A stretch of DNA of 14,216 bases from Actinomycetales bacterium UBA1416 (lineage in GTDB: Bacteria > Actinomycetota > Actinomycetes > Actinomycetales > Actinomycetaceae): NCBI GenBank assembly GCA_002304945.1, contig DBPQ01000084.1, positions 3,354-17,569 of the forward strand. The letters are read 5' to 3'. The position numbers and the translations under genes were made by a program. Shown here one piece after another: positions 1 through 6,615 of the stretch. Under the pieces are notes generated by a model. That model was not told the origin of the DNA. It saw only the letters and a program-made list of their open reading frames with translations, and ran no database searches. Position 1 is the stretch's first letter; the number at the start of each line of letters is the position of its first letter.

Positions 1-96
1 TGCGGCGGCTCGGGTACAGCGGCTAAGGTGCGACAGTTCGGGCGCGCCGGCTCGGGCGCAGCAGCCCAAGTACAGCAGCCCAGGGCATGCAGCGTC
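1..96. repeat. Degenerate short repeats at window edge
   Basis: No gene is supported here. GGCTCGGG occurs at 7-14 and 49-56, each followed by a related string (TACAGCGGC, then CGCAGCAGC), and TACAGCAGCCC appears again near 71-81. The stretch lies downstream of the stop of the minus-strand AbiEi-like gene. It could be a degenerate repeat or the edge of something outside the window. Confidence 0.3.
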
Positions 97-1140
97 TCAC
101 TCCGATCGCCAGGGTCCGAGGTCCGGGGTCCACAAACCGGCGCGCGGGCGCATTTTCGCAGCAGCCGAGCGTGGCATCAGGCCGCGGAGTGCGGCGGCGA
201 GCAGGGCGGGCCTGTTCGCCGTGGGGGTGTCCAGGTGAAGGAGGTTGATGCCGGTGCGGCGGATCTCGTCGTCGCGCTTCTTCTCCGCGACGACGACGTG
301 GCTGCCCTGGTCGCCCTTGTACTTGACGAGACCGTCGAACTCGGCGCCGGAACCGTACTCGTCCCAGAACTGATCCAGGTAGAAGAATCTGCCATTCGAC
401 CGCGTGAACCTGTACTGGCAGACAGGCTCAGCCATGCCGATCGCGAGCGCGGCCCATCGGGTCACGCTCTCCCCCGGCGACTCACTCCACGGGCTCGCGG
501 CAGCGATGACAGCCTTGGCCTTCCCCAACCCCGGCCGGCGGGGCATCGCCGCCAGACGGGCGGACATGTCCGCTCGCACTCCGGCCGCTCGCCTGTCGGT
601 CCCTTCCCTGTCCCCTCGATCGGGGGCGGCGAGGCGTGCCATGATCCCGTCCACGGTCACGAGCGCGTCCCGCGGATGCCACTGCAGGGCCACGTCGAGG
701 GCGAGCCGATGCAACCCGACCGTTGGGACGCCGTCGACGACGTCATGGTCTGACTCGGGCACCGTGTACCCATGACGATGCATCACCTCCGGCGTGTCCT
801 CCCCGCCGAGGACTGCGGGAAGCTGCACCGGCAGCCGCCACCCCGGCCGCGGCACCAGCACATCCACGGTCGCCGGAACCTGCCACAGGGGGAGGTCCCG
901 GAGGACGACGGCGGAGACCAGGCAGGCACGCTCCCCCTCCCTCCCGTCCAGCGCGGCGATCGTGCGCGCCGCGTTGACAACGCGCGCACGCTCCCACGGC
1001 TCCCAGGTGCTCTCCACTCGCAGGTACATGCCCCTGCCGATGCGCGTGAGGCCCTCGCTCCGGACCACCTCACGGGTGCCGGCGCATCCGTGGTCACGGG
1101 CGAGGACGAGCCGCTCGCGCGCGGTGGCAACGATCTCCAT
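97..1140 (-). CDS. AbiEi-like antitoxin-domain protein with C-terminal DUF559/Vsr-like nuclease fold
   Basis: A 347-residue protein that resembles actinobacterial proteins annotated as type IV toxin-antitoxin AbiEi-family or DUF559 proteins. The N-terminal half should hold the winged-helix AbiEi-type region (start MEIVATARERLVLARDHG, then TREVVRSEGLTRIGRGMYLR). The C-terminal part has the layout of a Vsr/DUF559 restriction-like fold: YLDQFWDEY, then E267-F-D269-G, then E286-K-K-R-D290, and finally RRTGINLLHL. The open frame extends upstream to 1347 inside tRNA-Ser, so I chose the internal ATG at 1140, where similarity to the family begins. No AbiEii nucleotidyltransferase toxin gene lies beside it, so a working AbiE pair is not supported. 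The role is unknown; it may be a stand-alone DNA-binding or nuclease-like protein. Confidence 0.8.
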   Translation of the reverse strand: MEIVATARERLVLARDHGCAGTREVVRSEGLTRIGRGMYLRVESTWEPWERARVVNAARTIAALDGREGERACLVSAVVLRDLPLWQVPATVDVLVPRPGWRLPVQLPAVLGGEDTPEVMHRHGYTVPESDHDVVDGVPTVGLHRLALDVALQWHPRDALVTVDGIMARLAAPDRGDREGTDRRAAGVRADMSARLAAMPRRPGLGKAKAVIAAASPWSESPGESVTRWAALAIGMAEPVCQYRFTRSNGRFFYLDQFWDEYGSGAEFDGLVKYKGDQGSHVVVAEKKRDDEIRRTGINLLHLDTPTANRPALLAAALRGLMPRSAAAKMRPRAGLWTPDLGPWRSE

Positions 1141-1212
1141 GGGACCATCCACCCATTTCCTGGGCGCCCCGCCGCACTTCGAACCGAGACCTGTGGACGG
1201 CTGCGCGCCTCC

Positions 1213-1218
1213 AGGGTA
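1213..1218 (-). promoter_or_regulatory. Possible -10 box for the AbiEi-like gene
   Basis: Read on the minus strand this is TACCCT, a TANNNT-type -10 box, about 70 nt ahead of the chosen ATG at 1140. No clear -35 is visible. A short dyad GTGGACAGTCCCAC lies just upstream of it in the minus-strand sense. Confidence 0.3.
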
Positions 1219-1322
1219 GGTGGACAGTCCCACTTCCGTCCGGTGGAACCCCGGCGCGATCGAGCGGTTCGGGCCTTCTTCTCCGCGGGTGTGGGCCGTC
1301 GAGAGAGTGGGGACCAACTGAG

Positions 1323-1410
1323 CGGAGACGGTGGGATTTGAACCCACGGAAGGGGAGACCCCTTCACGGCCTTAGCAGGGCCGCGCACTAGGCCACTATG
1401 CGACGTCTCC
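1323..1410 (-). tRNA. tRNA-Ser (anticodon GCT)
   Basis: Read on the minus strand, the acceptor stem GGAGACG pairs with CGTCTCC. The anticodon stem-loop is CGGCC-CTGCTAA-GGCCG, giving anticodon GCT for AGC/AGU codons. A long variable arm (GAAGGGG..CCCCTTC) marks the class II tRNA expected for serine, and the T-arm GGGTTCAAATCCC is intact. The discriminator base is G, as usual for serine. The 3' CCA is not encoded. Confidence 0.96.
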
Positions 1411-1422
1411 TAGAACCATCAC

Positions 1423-1428
1423 AGGTTA
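1423..1428 (-). promoter_or_regulatory. Possible -10 box for tRNA-Ser(GCT)
   Basis: TAACCT on the minus strand lies 12 nt ahead of the tRNA 5' end, which fits a short leader removed by RNase P. The -35 is not obvious. Confidence 0.35.
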
Positions 1429-1535
1429 TCGCGGGCACTCACTGCCAACCAAAACGTTGCTCCCCGCGCCGGGCCTGCCGCCCAACCGGAGGGTAGCCCG
1501 CGATTCTCACCGAACCGAGAGCCCCCGCCAACAAG

Positions 1536-1620
1536 CGGAGGGTAAGGGATTCGAACCCTTGGTGCGTTGCCGCACAACGGTTTTCAAGACCGTCTCCTTC
1601 GGCCGCTCGGACAACCCTCC
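1536..1620 (-). tRNA. tRNA-Ser (anticodon TGA)
   Basis: Read on the minus strand, acceptor GGAGGGT pairs with ACCCTCC. The anticodon stem-loop is ACGGT-CTTGAAA-ACCGT, giving anticodon TGA for UCA-type codons. The variable arm is long (TGTGCGGCAACGCAC), as in class II tRNAs, and the T-arm AGGGTTCGAATCCCT is complete. The discriminator is G and no CCA is encoded. It lies about 125 bp from the other tRNA-Ser in the same orientation, and the gap between them shows no gene. Confidence 0.96.
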
Positions 1621-1771
1621 TGTGCACGTACCGCTGACCGCGGGCCCGCCGCCCCACAAGCCACGGCGCCCCACGAGCCACGCCCCACGAGCCACGGCGC
1701 CTCACGCGAACGCGAGGCCCACACGCGCGGTGTGCCTCGCAAGTCTAGCCAACTCGGGCCACGATGGGCTC

Positions 1772-2740
1772 ATGCACGCGATCGCCGTCAGCCCTCCCGC
1801 CGGCCCCGGCGAGCGCCCCCTCCTCTCCCTCACCGAGGCGCCCACCCCTGAACCGGGCCCCGGCGAGGTGCTGATCGAGGTCCACGCGGCGGGCGTCAAC
1901 CGCGCCGACCTCCTCCAGGCCGCCGGCTCCTACCCACCCCCGGCAGGCGCGTCACCGATCCTCGGGCTCGAGTGCGCGGGAGTCGTCACGGGGCTCGGCG
2001 ACGGCGTCGACCCCGCCCTCCTCGGCACCCCCACCTCCGCCCTGCTCGACGGCGGCGGGTACGCCGAGTACGCCGTCGCGCCGGCCAGCCAGCTGCTGCC
2101 CGTCACGGACCCCGCGGACATGCCCCGCGCCGCAGCCCTGCCCGAGGCCCTCGCGACCGCCTGGTTCAACCTCATCCAGATCGCCCACCTGCGCGCCGGG
2201 CAGTCCGTGCTCATCCAGGGCGGCTCCGGCGGCGTCGGGCACGTGGCGATCAAGCTCGCCCGGCTCGTGGGCGCGGAGGTGCTCACCACGGTGGGCGCGC
2301 CGTGGAAGGGGGAGCGCTGCCGGGACCTGGGCGCCGACGTCGTCATCGACTACCACGACGACGTCCCCACCGCCGTCCTCGCCGCCACCGGCGGGCGGGG
2401 CGTCGACGTGATCCTGGACGTGCTCGGCGCGGGGGCGCTGGCGGACAACCTCCGCATGCTCGCCCCGCACGGACAGCTCGCGATCATCGGGCTGCAGCAG
2501 GGGCGCCGTGCCGAGATCGACCTCGGCCAGCTCCTCTCCCGGCGCGTGACCGTGCACGGCTCCACCCTGAGGGCGCGCACACGGGCGGAGAAGGCCGCCA
2601 TTCTCGCCGCAGCGGCCGCCTACGCGCCCTACATCGAACCGGCGGTCCACGCCGTCGTGCCGTTGCGGCGCGCCGGCGAGGCACACGCGCTCATGGACGA
2701 GCCGGGAACGTTCGGGAAGGTCGTGCTGCAGGTGCGGTGA
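1772..2740 (+). CDS. NAD(P)H-quinone oxidoreductase, zinc-free MDR (PIG3-like) family
   Basis: A 322-residue member of the medium-chain dehydrogenase/reductase superfamily, expected to be a soluble NADPH-dependent quinone or enone reductase. The N-terminal GroES-like domain shows GEVLIEVHAAGVNRADLLQ, then GSYPPPAGASPILGLECAG, typical of the PIG3/TP53I3 quinone oxidoreductase branch. The zinc ligands of alcohol dehydrogenases are absent. The Rossmann domain carries GGSGGVGHVAIKLARLVGA from about residue 150, the dinucleotide-binding loop. Length is normal for the family. The open frame extends upstream across the tRNA-Ser, so the ATG at 1772, where family similarity starts, is preferred. A weak -10-like TAGCCA at 1746-1751 would give a leader of only 10-15 nt. 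The exact substrate cannot be told from sequence. Confidence 0.92.
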   Translation: MHAIAVSPPAGPGERPLLSLTEAPTPEPGPGEVLIEVHAAGVNRADLLQAAGSYPPPAGASPILGLECAGVVTGLGDGVDPALLGTPTSALLDGGGYAEYAVAPASQLLPVTDPADMPRAAALPEALATAWFNLIQIAHLRAGQSVLIQGGSGGVGHVAIKLARLVGAEVLTTVGAPWKGERCRDLGADVVIDYHDDVPTAVLAATGGRGVDVILDVLGAGALADNLRMLAPHGQLAIIGLQQGRRAEIDLGQLLSRRVTVHGSTLRARTRAEKAAILAAAAAYAPYIEPAVHAVVPLRRAGEAHALMDEPGTFGKVVLQVR

Positions 2741-2763
2741 GCGGGCACCGACTCACCGCCACC

Positions 2764-2836
2764 GCCTCGAATTCTCCCCATCCCTCGAACTCACCCCTCG
2801 AACTCACCCCACCCCTCGAACTCACCCCCTCGAAAG
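2764..2836 (+). repeat. Short tandem repeat around CCCTCGAACTCACC
   Basis: Three close copies of CCTCGAACTCACC, with flanking partial copies CCTCGAATTCTCCCC and CCTCGAAAGG, separated by variable C/A-rich spacers (period about 13-18 bp). The array lies between the oxidoreductase stop and the DUF421 start, and its last partial copy merges into the strong ribosome-binding site AAAGGAGA at 2833-2840. Confidence 0.75.
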
Positions 2837-2845
2837 GAGAGCCCC

Positions 2846-3358
2846 ATGTGGTTCGACGACTGGCCCGCCATCGCGCGCGTCCTCATGGTGGGGACGGCGG
2901 CCTATGCGGCCCTCGTGCTGGTGCTGCGGGTCTCGGGCAAACGGACGCTCGGTCAACTCAACGCCTTCGACTTCATCGTCACGGTCTCGCTGGGTTCCGT
3001 CCTCGCGACGATCCTCCTCAGCTCGTCGGTGACGTGGTCCGAGGGAGTCACGGCCCTCGCCCTGCTGGCCGGGCTGCAGTTCGTGGTAGCGTGGATCGCG
3101 TCGCGGTGGCCGGGCGCCCGCGCGACCTTCACCGCCGAACCCGCCCTGCTCCTGTGGAACGGCCGGGTCCGCCACGAGGACCTGCGCCGACACCGCCTCA
3201 CGGAGTCCGAACTCCGCCAGGCCGTGCGCCAGCAGGGCTCCGGCGACCTCGGCCAGGTCAAGGCCGTGGTGCTCGAGACCAATGGCACGATCAGCGTAAT
3301 CACCGCCAGCCAGTACGGCGACGGCTCCGCTCTCGAGGGGATCGTGCCGCAGGGCTGA
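2846..3358 (+). CDS. DUF421 family (YetF/YcaP-like) membrane protein
   Basis: A 170-residue protein of the DUF421 family. The N-terminal half is membrane-embedded: hydrophobic segments at about 8-28, 41-60 and 67-86, with the family signature LRVSGKRTLGQLNAFDFIVTVSLGS between the first two. The C-terminal half is a cytoplasmic domain with LLLWNGRVRHEDLRRHRLTESELRQAVRQQG, then GQVKAVVLETNGTISVI, the usual small alpha/beta YetF domain. It is shorter than Bacillus YetF but looks like the compact single-copy form. The start is supported by AAAGGAGA at 2833-2840, 5 nt before the ATG. It follows the oxidoreductase in the same direction across a repeat-filled 105-bp gap and converges with the gene at 3449-4096. 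The molecular function of the family is poorly defined. Confidence 0.92.
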   Translation: MWFDDWPAIARVLMVGTAAYAALVLVLRVSGKRTLGQLNAFDFIVTVSLGSVLATILLSSSVTWSEGVTALALLAGLQFVVAWIASRWPGARATFTAEPALLLWNGRVRHEDLRRHRLTESELRQAVRQQGSGDLGQVKAVVLETNGTISVITASQYGDGSALEGIVPQG

Positions 3359-3366
3359 CTCCGCGT

Positions 3367-3432
3367 GCGCCCGAGGCGGACGCCGCGGGTGCCCGAGACG
3401 GACGCCGCGGGTGCCCGAGGCGGCCACCGCCA
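3367..3432. repeat. 22-bp tandem repeat, about 2.7 copies
   Basis: Units start at 3367, 3389 and 3411, each reading GYGCCCGAGRCGGACGCCGC or a close variant plus two G; the last unit is partial. The array fills most of the 90-bp gap between the convergent ends of the DUF421 gene and the 3449-4096 gene. No classic T-tract terminator is seen in the gap. Confidence 0.8.
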
Positions 3433-3448
3433 TTGCCGCAGGCAGCCG

Positions 3449-4096
3449 CTACCCGGCTTCGTCCTCCCACTTGATGACCTTCTCCCAGGAGACGTCCTTG
3501 CCGAACACGTAGGCGGTCACGGCGATTGCCACGGTGCCGGCGAGGATGATGAAGGCGTTCCACGCCGAGTAGTCGAACCCGGCGAAATCCCGGAGGGGAG
3601 TGCTCGGCAACGCGAAGGCCCACACGAGGAAGGCAGCAACCGCAGCGAAGGACTCGAACCAGGGAATGGAGAACTTCTTGTCGGCGTCCTTGTTCTTCTG
3701 CGCCCGATAGGAGAGACCGATCGTCAGCAGGAAGGTGAAGCCCGAGAACACCGAGAGCCACACCCACCCCGGGGTGAAGTCAGCATCGGAGATCTGGCCG
3801 CCCTCAGGCGCCGTCACATCTCCGAGTGCCGCCTGCAGCGCCACGTAGAGGGTGAGGGTCTCTGTGGGAACGTAGGTGACCAACTGGGCGAGAGGGCCCG
3901 AGGGAACTGAGACCTCCTTTGCCTTCTCCGCCCCCTCAGCGGCGTCCTCCACCATCTTCTTGGCTTCTGCGGGCGTTGCATTGGTTGCCGCAGCCCTGGC
4001 CGCGGCATCACTTGCCTGCTCGACAATTGCCCGACGCGACGTGCTCGGAGCGGTCAACCGCAGGGCGCTGTTCTGTGCGAGTGACGACAGGCTCAT
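3449..4096 (-). CDS. Unrecognised membrane protein with Ala-rich N-terminal tail
   Basis: I do not recognise a named family. The 215-residue protein begins MSLSSLAQNSALRLTAPS, followed by an Ala/Lys/Glu-rich helical region (about residues 20-60) that could form a coiled coil. Membrane segments follow: a weak one in QLVTYVPTETLTLYVALQAA, then VWLSVFSGFTFLLTIGLSY, FAAVAAFLVWAFALP and AFIILAGTVAIAVTAYVFG. The end VSWEKVIKWEDEAG is acidic and polar. The VTYVPTETLTLYVAL motif looks like the distinctive part for a profile search. The start at 4096 is supported by AGGGGG 8 nt upstream on the minus strand; the longer open frame to 4201 has no such support. The base composition seems somewhat less extreme than in neighbours, but I did not measure it. 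It lies downstream of the VanZ-like gene in the same direction, with a 145-bp gap. Confidence 0.78.
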   Translation of the reverse strand: MSLSSLAQNSALRLTAPSTSRRAIVEQASDAAARAAATNATPAEAKKMVEDAAEGAEKAKEVSVPSGPLAQLVTYVPTETLTLYVALQAALGDVTAPEGGQISDADFTPGWVWLSVFSGFTFLLTIGLSYRAQKNKDADKKFSIPWFESFAAVAAFLVWAFALPSTPLRDFAGFDYSAWNAFIILAGTVAIAVTAYVFGKDVSWEKVIKWEDEAG

Positions 4097-4241
4097 CTCG
4101 AATCCCCCTCTGTTCGAAGCCCCGGTTCGACGCCGGCGCCGTATCGGATGGGCAATGATCCCGCACAGCAGCCGGTCGGACAAGAGCCATCGGACATGCA
4201 TTTCGACAGACGATCAGGGCGCGCACCCGTGCGGCGGAGAG

Positions 4242-4862
4242 CTATCGGGGGGACGCGATCCTTGGACCCTGGCGACCAGCCGGCGAACGCCGCCACCACG
4301 CCGCCAGAAGCACGATGCCCGCCAGCGCGCCGGCGGCGTCGATCAGCACGTCCGTCATCGCTCCCCCACGCCCGGGCACCAACGTCTGGTGGAACTCGTC
4401 CGCGGCCGCGTAGGTCACGCTGACCAGGAGCGCCAGCCCCACCTGCCTCGCCTCGACGACGACGGCGCCCCTGCCGCTCGCCGCGTCCCGTGCCGCTCCG
4501 GGCGTCGATCCAGGCCGGTCTGACTCGATCCCGCTCAGCGTCCGCCGGCGCCGATCCATCCAGCCTCCACCCGGCCGCGGGGCCAGTGCCCAGAGCGCGA
4601 GGGCACCGAGCACCGCGTAGGTGGCGAGGTGTGCACCCTTCCGCACCACCAGGTGCAGGGCGTCGCGTCCCGCAGCGGGGAAGCCGTCCGCGCCGAACAG
4701 CCGGGCCGCCCAGTCCAGCGCCCCCACCACCACCTGCAGAACCGCACCGCTGAGGGCGGAGGAGTCGTCCGAGGGTTGTGCCGAGAGCAGGAAGATCACC
4801 ACCATCCACGCGACCACCGCTGCCCAGCGCAACGCGGGGCGATGGGAGGCCAGCGTGTGCAC
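4242..4862 (-). CDS. VanZ family membrane protein
   Basis: A 206-residue VanZ-like integral membrane protein. The N-terminal transmembrane helix (about 12-27) ends in FLLSAQP, the conserved S-x-Q/P region. A second conserved block R74-KGAHLATYAVLGALAL leads into another helix, followed by a low-complexity charged insert (about 100-138) that is longer than usual. The C-terminal signature VTYAAADEFHQTLVPGRGGA then MTDVLIDAAGALAG is classic VanZ. Family members are known from teicoplanin resistance clusters, but most stand-alone actinobacterial copies have no assigned role, and there is no vancomycin-resistance gene here. It starts with GTG at 4862, directly behind a -10-like TAGCGT, so it is probably leaderless. 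Confidence 0.9.
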   Translation of the reverse strand: MHTLASHRPALRWAAVVAWMVVIFLLSAQPSDDSSALSGAVLQVVVGALDWAARLFGADGFPAAGRDALHLVVRKGAHLATYAVLGALALWALAPRPGGGWMDRRRRTLSGIESDRPGSTPGAARDAASGRGAVVVEARQVGLALLVSVTYAAADEFHQTLVPGRGGAMTDVLIDAAGALAGIVLLAAWWRRSPAGRQGPRIASPR

Positions 4863-4868
4863 GGCCTC

Positions 4869-4874
4869 ACGCTA
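4869..4874 (-). promoter_or_regulatory. -10 box for leaderless VanZ-like gene
   Basis: On the minus strand TAGCGT is followed by six bases and then GTG at 4862. This spacing puts the transcription start at the first base of the start codon, and no Shine-Dalgarno sequence is present. Confidence 0.45.
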
Positions 4875-4892
4875 CCGGGCGGGGAGTCGCAG

Positions 4893-5008
4893 GGACCCCG
4901 GAGCGCAAGGGCCCCGGAGCGCAGGAACCCCCGAGCCCGCGCGTCGCTGGAGCGCACGGACCGCCGGAGCGTAAGGACCGCCCGAGCCCGCGGACCGCCC
5001 GAACGTGA
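4893..5008. repeat. 16-17 bp tandem repeat, seven degenerate units
   Basis: Units start at 4893, 4909, 4925, 4941, 4958, 4975 and 4992, with consensus close to GGACCGCCGGAGCGCAA. The first three units are 16 bp and the last four 17 bp. The array lies between the divergent VanZ-like and M23 genes and has no coding sense I can support. It separates the VanZ promoter from the upstream region of the peptidase gene. Confidence 0.85.
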
Positions 5009-5043
5009 CCCCGTTCACCTCCACCCCGTGAGACCGCCCACAA

Positions 5044-5064
5044 CTTGCTGCAACATCTTTCAAG
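5044..5064. promoter_or_regulatory. Possible operator: TTGCTGCAA palindrome with flanking CTTG/CAAG
   Basis: TTGCTGCAA at 5045-5053 is a perfect odd palindrome and lies inside a wider CTTG (5044-5047) to CAAG (5061-5064) dyad. Such TTGC/GCAA half-sites are common in LacI-type operators. It sits upstream of the M23 gene, but no regulator gene is nearby, so this is only a candidate. Confidence 0.25.
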
Positions 5065-5078
5065 GAGTTCCACGCGCC

Positions 5079-5094
5079 GTTACCGTCTTGTTAT
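5079..5094 (-). promoter_or_regulatory. Possible MtrA-type response-regulator box upstream of M23 peptidase
   Basis: GTTAC at 5079-5083 and GTTAT at 5090-5094 form a direct repeat with an 11-bp period, one helical turn. Read on the minus strand it is ATAAC-N6-GTAAC. MtrA, the actinobacterial cell-wall response regulator, is known to bind GTAAC-type direct repeats upstream of cell-wall peptidase genes, including M23 peptidase genes in Corynebacterium. The position here, ahead of an M23 gene, fits that regulon. The assignment is an inference from motif and context. Confidence 0.5.
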
Positions 5095-5146
5095 CAGGCA
5101 TTCCTCGTCCGGCCACTCCGGACCCACCCCAGGAGCAACGCACCTC

Positions 5147-5803
5147 TTGTCCCTCCCCACGGTCCCCACCCGAATCGGACTCCTCCTCCTCGCGATCATC
5201 GCCCTCAGCACCACTGCCGCCCCCGCCTCCGCCGAGACGGTGGCGGACCCGGCTCCCGCCGTCGTCGTCGACCTCGGTGCCGCGCCCAGGGGCATTGGGA
5301 GCGCGTCTCCCGAGCACCGCGCCACGCAGCTCTTCGACCCGATCGTCGTGACCTCCGCGGAGGCGCCCGAGATCACCGTGGTGCGGCCGATGGCGGAGGG
5401 AACGTTCCGGAACACCTCGCTCTACGGGCCGCGGTGGGGGACGTTCCACACGGGCACGGACATGGCCGCCTCCGTGGGCACACCGATCCTCGCGATCGCG
5501 GACGGCACGGTGGTCCACGCCGGTGGGGGCGAGCACGGCCGCTCCGGGCAGCTCGTCATCATCCACCACGTCATCGACGGCCAGGACGTCTGGTCCTGGT
5601 ACGGCCACATGTACTCCGACGGCGTGCACGTCTCCGAGGGGGACACCGTCACCGCCGGCCAGGTGATCGCCGCGGTGGGGAGCAACGGGTACTCCACCGG
5701 TCCGCACCTGCACTTCGAGATCCACGTGGGCGCGCTCGAGGGCCACGTCGACCCCCTCGCCTTCCTCTCCGACGCCGAGGCCCCCTTCCCCGCCGCGGCC
5801 TGA
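5147..5803 (+). CDS. Secreted M23 (LytM-type) metallopeptidase
   Basis: A 218-residue exported peptidoglycan endopeptidase of the M23 family. I chose TTG at 5147 because AGGAG lies at 5131-5135, 11 nt upstream, and because it gives a normal signal peptide: a basic start (PTR), hydrophobic IGLLLLAIIALSTTA and a likely cleavage after APASA near residue 29. The open frame extends to another TTG at 5045, but that codon is inside a palindrome and lacks a ribosome-binding site. The peptidase domain occupies roughly 90-210. Zinc ligands are H101-x3-D105 (FHTGTDM) and H189 in H187-L-H189 (GPHLHFEIH); H154 in WYGHM is the expected catalytic partner. All active-site positions are present, so it is probably active. 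It is expected to cut peptide cross-links in the cell wall. A possible MtrA box lies 50-70 bp upstream. Confidence 0.9.
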   Translation: MSLPTVPTRIGLLLLAIIALSTTAAPASAETVADPAPAVVVDLGAAPRGIGSASPEHRATQLFDPIVVTSAEAPEITVVRPMAEGTFRNTSLYGPRWGTFHTGTDMAASVGTPILAIADGTVVHAGGGEHGRSGQLVIIHHVIDGQDVWSWYGHMYSDGVHVSEGDTVTAGQVIAAVGSNGYSTGPHLHFEIHVGALEGHVDPLAFLSDAEAPFPAAA

Positions 5804-5859
5804 TCTCGGCGCGGACGGGCTGCCTGAGCTGGCCGCCACCCCCTGCGCCGGTCACCCAG

Positions 5860-5868
5860 TGCTAGCAT
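5860..5868 (+). promoter_or_regulatory. -10 box and palindrome ahead of toxin-antitoxin operon
   Basis: TAGCAT at 5863-5868 is a -10-like box preceded by TGC, an extended -10 arrangement. It overlaps the perfect 8-bp palindrome TGCTAGCA (5860-5867), a likely operator half for autorepression by the ribbon-helix-helix antitoxin. AGGAGG follows at 5876-5881. Confidence 0.5.
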
Positions 5869-5889
5869 TGCTGTCAGGAGGCGGTGGCG

Positions 5890-6126
5890 ATGGGAACCCT
5901 GACAATCCGGAAACTGAACGAGCGGACACACGCACTGCTGCGGGGCCGTGCCGCTGCACACGGGCGCTCGGTGGAGGCAGAGGTTCGCGTCATCCTCGAC
6001 GCCGCAGTCAACCGACCCGAGGGGAACATCCTGCTGGCGCTGCGTGACGCAGCCTCCGCTGTCGGTGGAGTTGACCTCCAGCTGCCCGCCCGCACCGATC
6101 TGCCGCGCGAGGTGGACCTTTCGTGA
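5890..6126 (+). CDS. FitA-like ribbon-helix-helix antitoxin
   Basis: A 78-residue antitoxin of the FitA/VapB-like ribbon-helix-helix group. The N-terminal DNA-binding unit is GTLTIRKLNERTHALLRGRA, then AAHGRSVEAEVRVILDAAV, a beta strand followed by two helices with the RS.E.EVR.IL pattern seen in FitA proteins. The C-terminal tail GVDLQLPARTDLPREVDLS would wrap the toxin. I prefer ATG at 5890 (8 nt after AGGAGG) over GTG at 5884, which would sit only 2 nt after it. The gene overlaps the toxin gene by 4 bp (GTGA), so the two are translationally coupled. It probably represses its own promoter through the palindrome just upstream. Confidence 0.9.
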   Translation: MGTLTIRKLNERTHALLRGRAAAHGRSVEAEVRVILDAAVNRPEGNILLALRDAASAVGGVDLQLPARTDLPREVDLS

Positions 6127-6539
6127 TCGTCGCCGACACCAACGTCGTCTCGGAGTTCATGAAGAATCACCCTGATCCCGGGGTGCTCGCCTGGGCCGAG
6201 TCCCTCGGCGAGGCGGAGCTCACGATCTCCGTGGTGACCGTCGAGGAGGTCGAACGGGGCCTCGGCAGGCTTCCCGCCGGGCGGCGACGCAGGGAACTGG
6301 AGAACGTGTGGCAGTCACTCGTGAAATCCTTCGCGGAGACGATCGCCGTCTACGACGTCGCCGGTGCGCAGGCAACCGCCAACATCCTCATCGACGCCGA
6401 GGCGAATGGGCGTCCCATGAGCCTGGCGGACGCGCAGATCGCCGGCATCTGCACCGCCCGGGGATGGACACTCGCCACCCGGAACGTGCGCGACTTCGAA
6501 CGGGTGCCCGGTCTGACGGTGGTCAACCCGTTCCGGTAG
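6123..6539 (+). CDS. FitB/VapC-type PIN-domain toxin
   Basis: A 138-residue PIN-domain ribonuclease toxin, the partner of the upstream antitoxin. It opens MIVADTNVVSEFMK, with D5 the first metal-binding acid. The second acid is E41 or E42 in SVVTVEEVERGLGRLPAGRR, a sequence typical of FitB. D103 in MSLADAQIAGICTARGWTLA is the third, and the end TRNVRDFERVPGLTVVNPF supplies D124. All four positions are present, so the toxin is probably active on RNA. The GTG start at 6123 overlaps the antitoxin stop. The pair is complete and compact, as expected for a working module. Confidence 0.93.
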   Translation: MIVADTNVVSEFMKNHPDPGVLAWAESLGEAELTISVVTVEEVERGLGRLPAGRRRRELENVWQSLVKSFAETIAVYDVAGAQATANILIDAEANGRPMSLADAQIAGICTARGWTLATRNVRDFERVPGLTVVNPFR

Positions 6540-6580
6540 ATCAGAGTTCCCGCGTCAGACTCCCCGTGGCCGACGACGAG

Positions 6581-6607
6581 GTGCGCCTGCCCGCGCACGC
6601 GGCGCAC
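6581..6607. terminator. Weak stem-loop between convergent genes
   Basis: GTGCGC at 6581-6586 pairs with GCGCAC at 6602-6607, in the 76-bp gap between the toxin stop and the kinase stop. The loop is 15 nt and there is no T-tract, so a terminator role for both genes is only a suggestion. Confidence 0.22.
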
Positions 6608-6615
6608 TCACCCGC

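Noticed and set aside
1324..1620. tRNA genes as an integration site of a genomic island
   Set aside because: No integrase gene and no repeated tRNA 3' end (att) was found in the window.
2782..2836. Possible CRISPR-like array
   Set aside because: Units are 13-18 bp with no unique spacers; it is a degenerate tandem repeat.
1972..3474. Long plus-strand open frame of 500 codons
   Set aside because: It overlaps the oxidoreductase and DUF421 genes in another frame and is Arg/Pro-rich with no recognisable domain; typical high-GC shadow.
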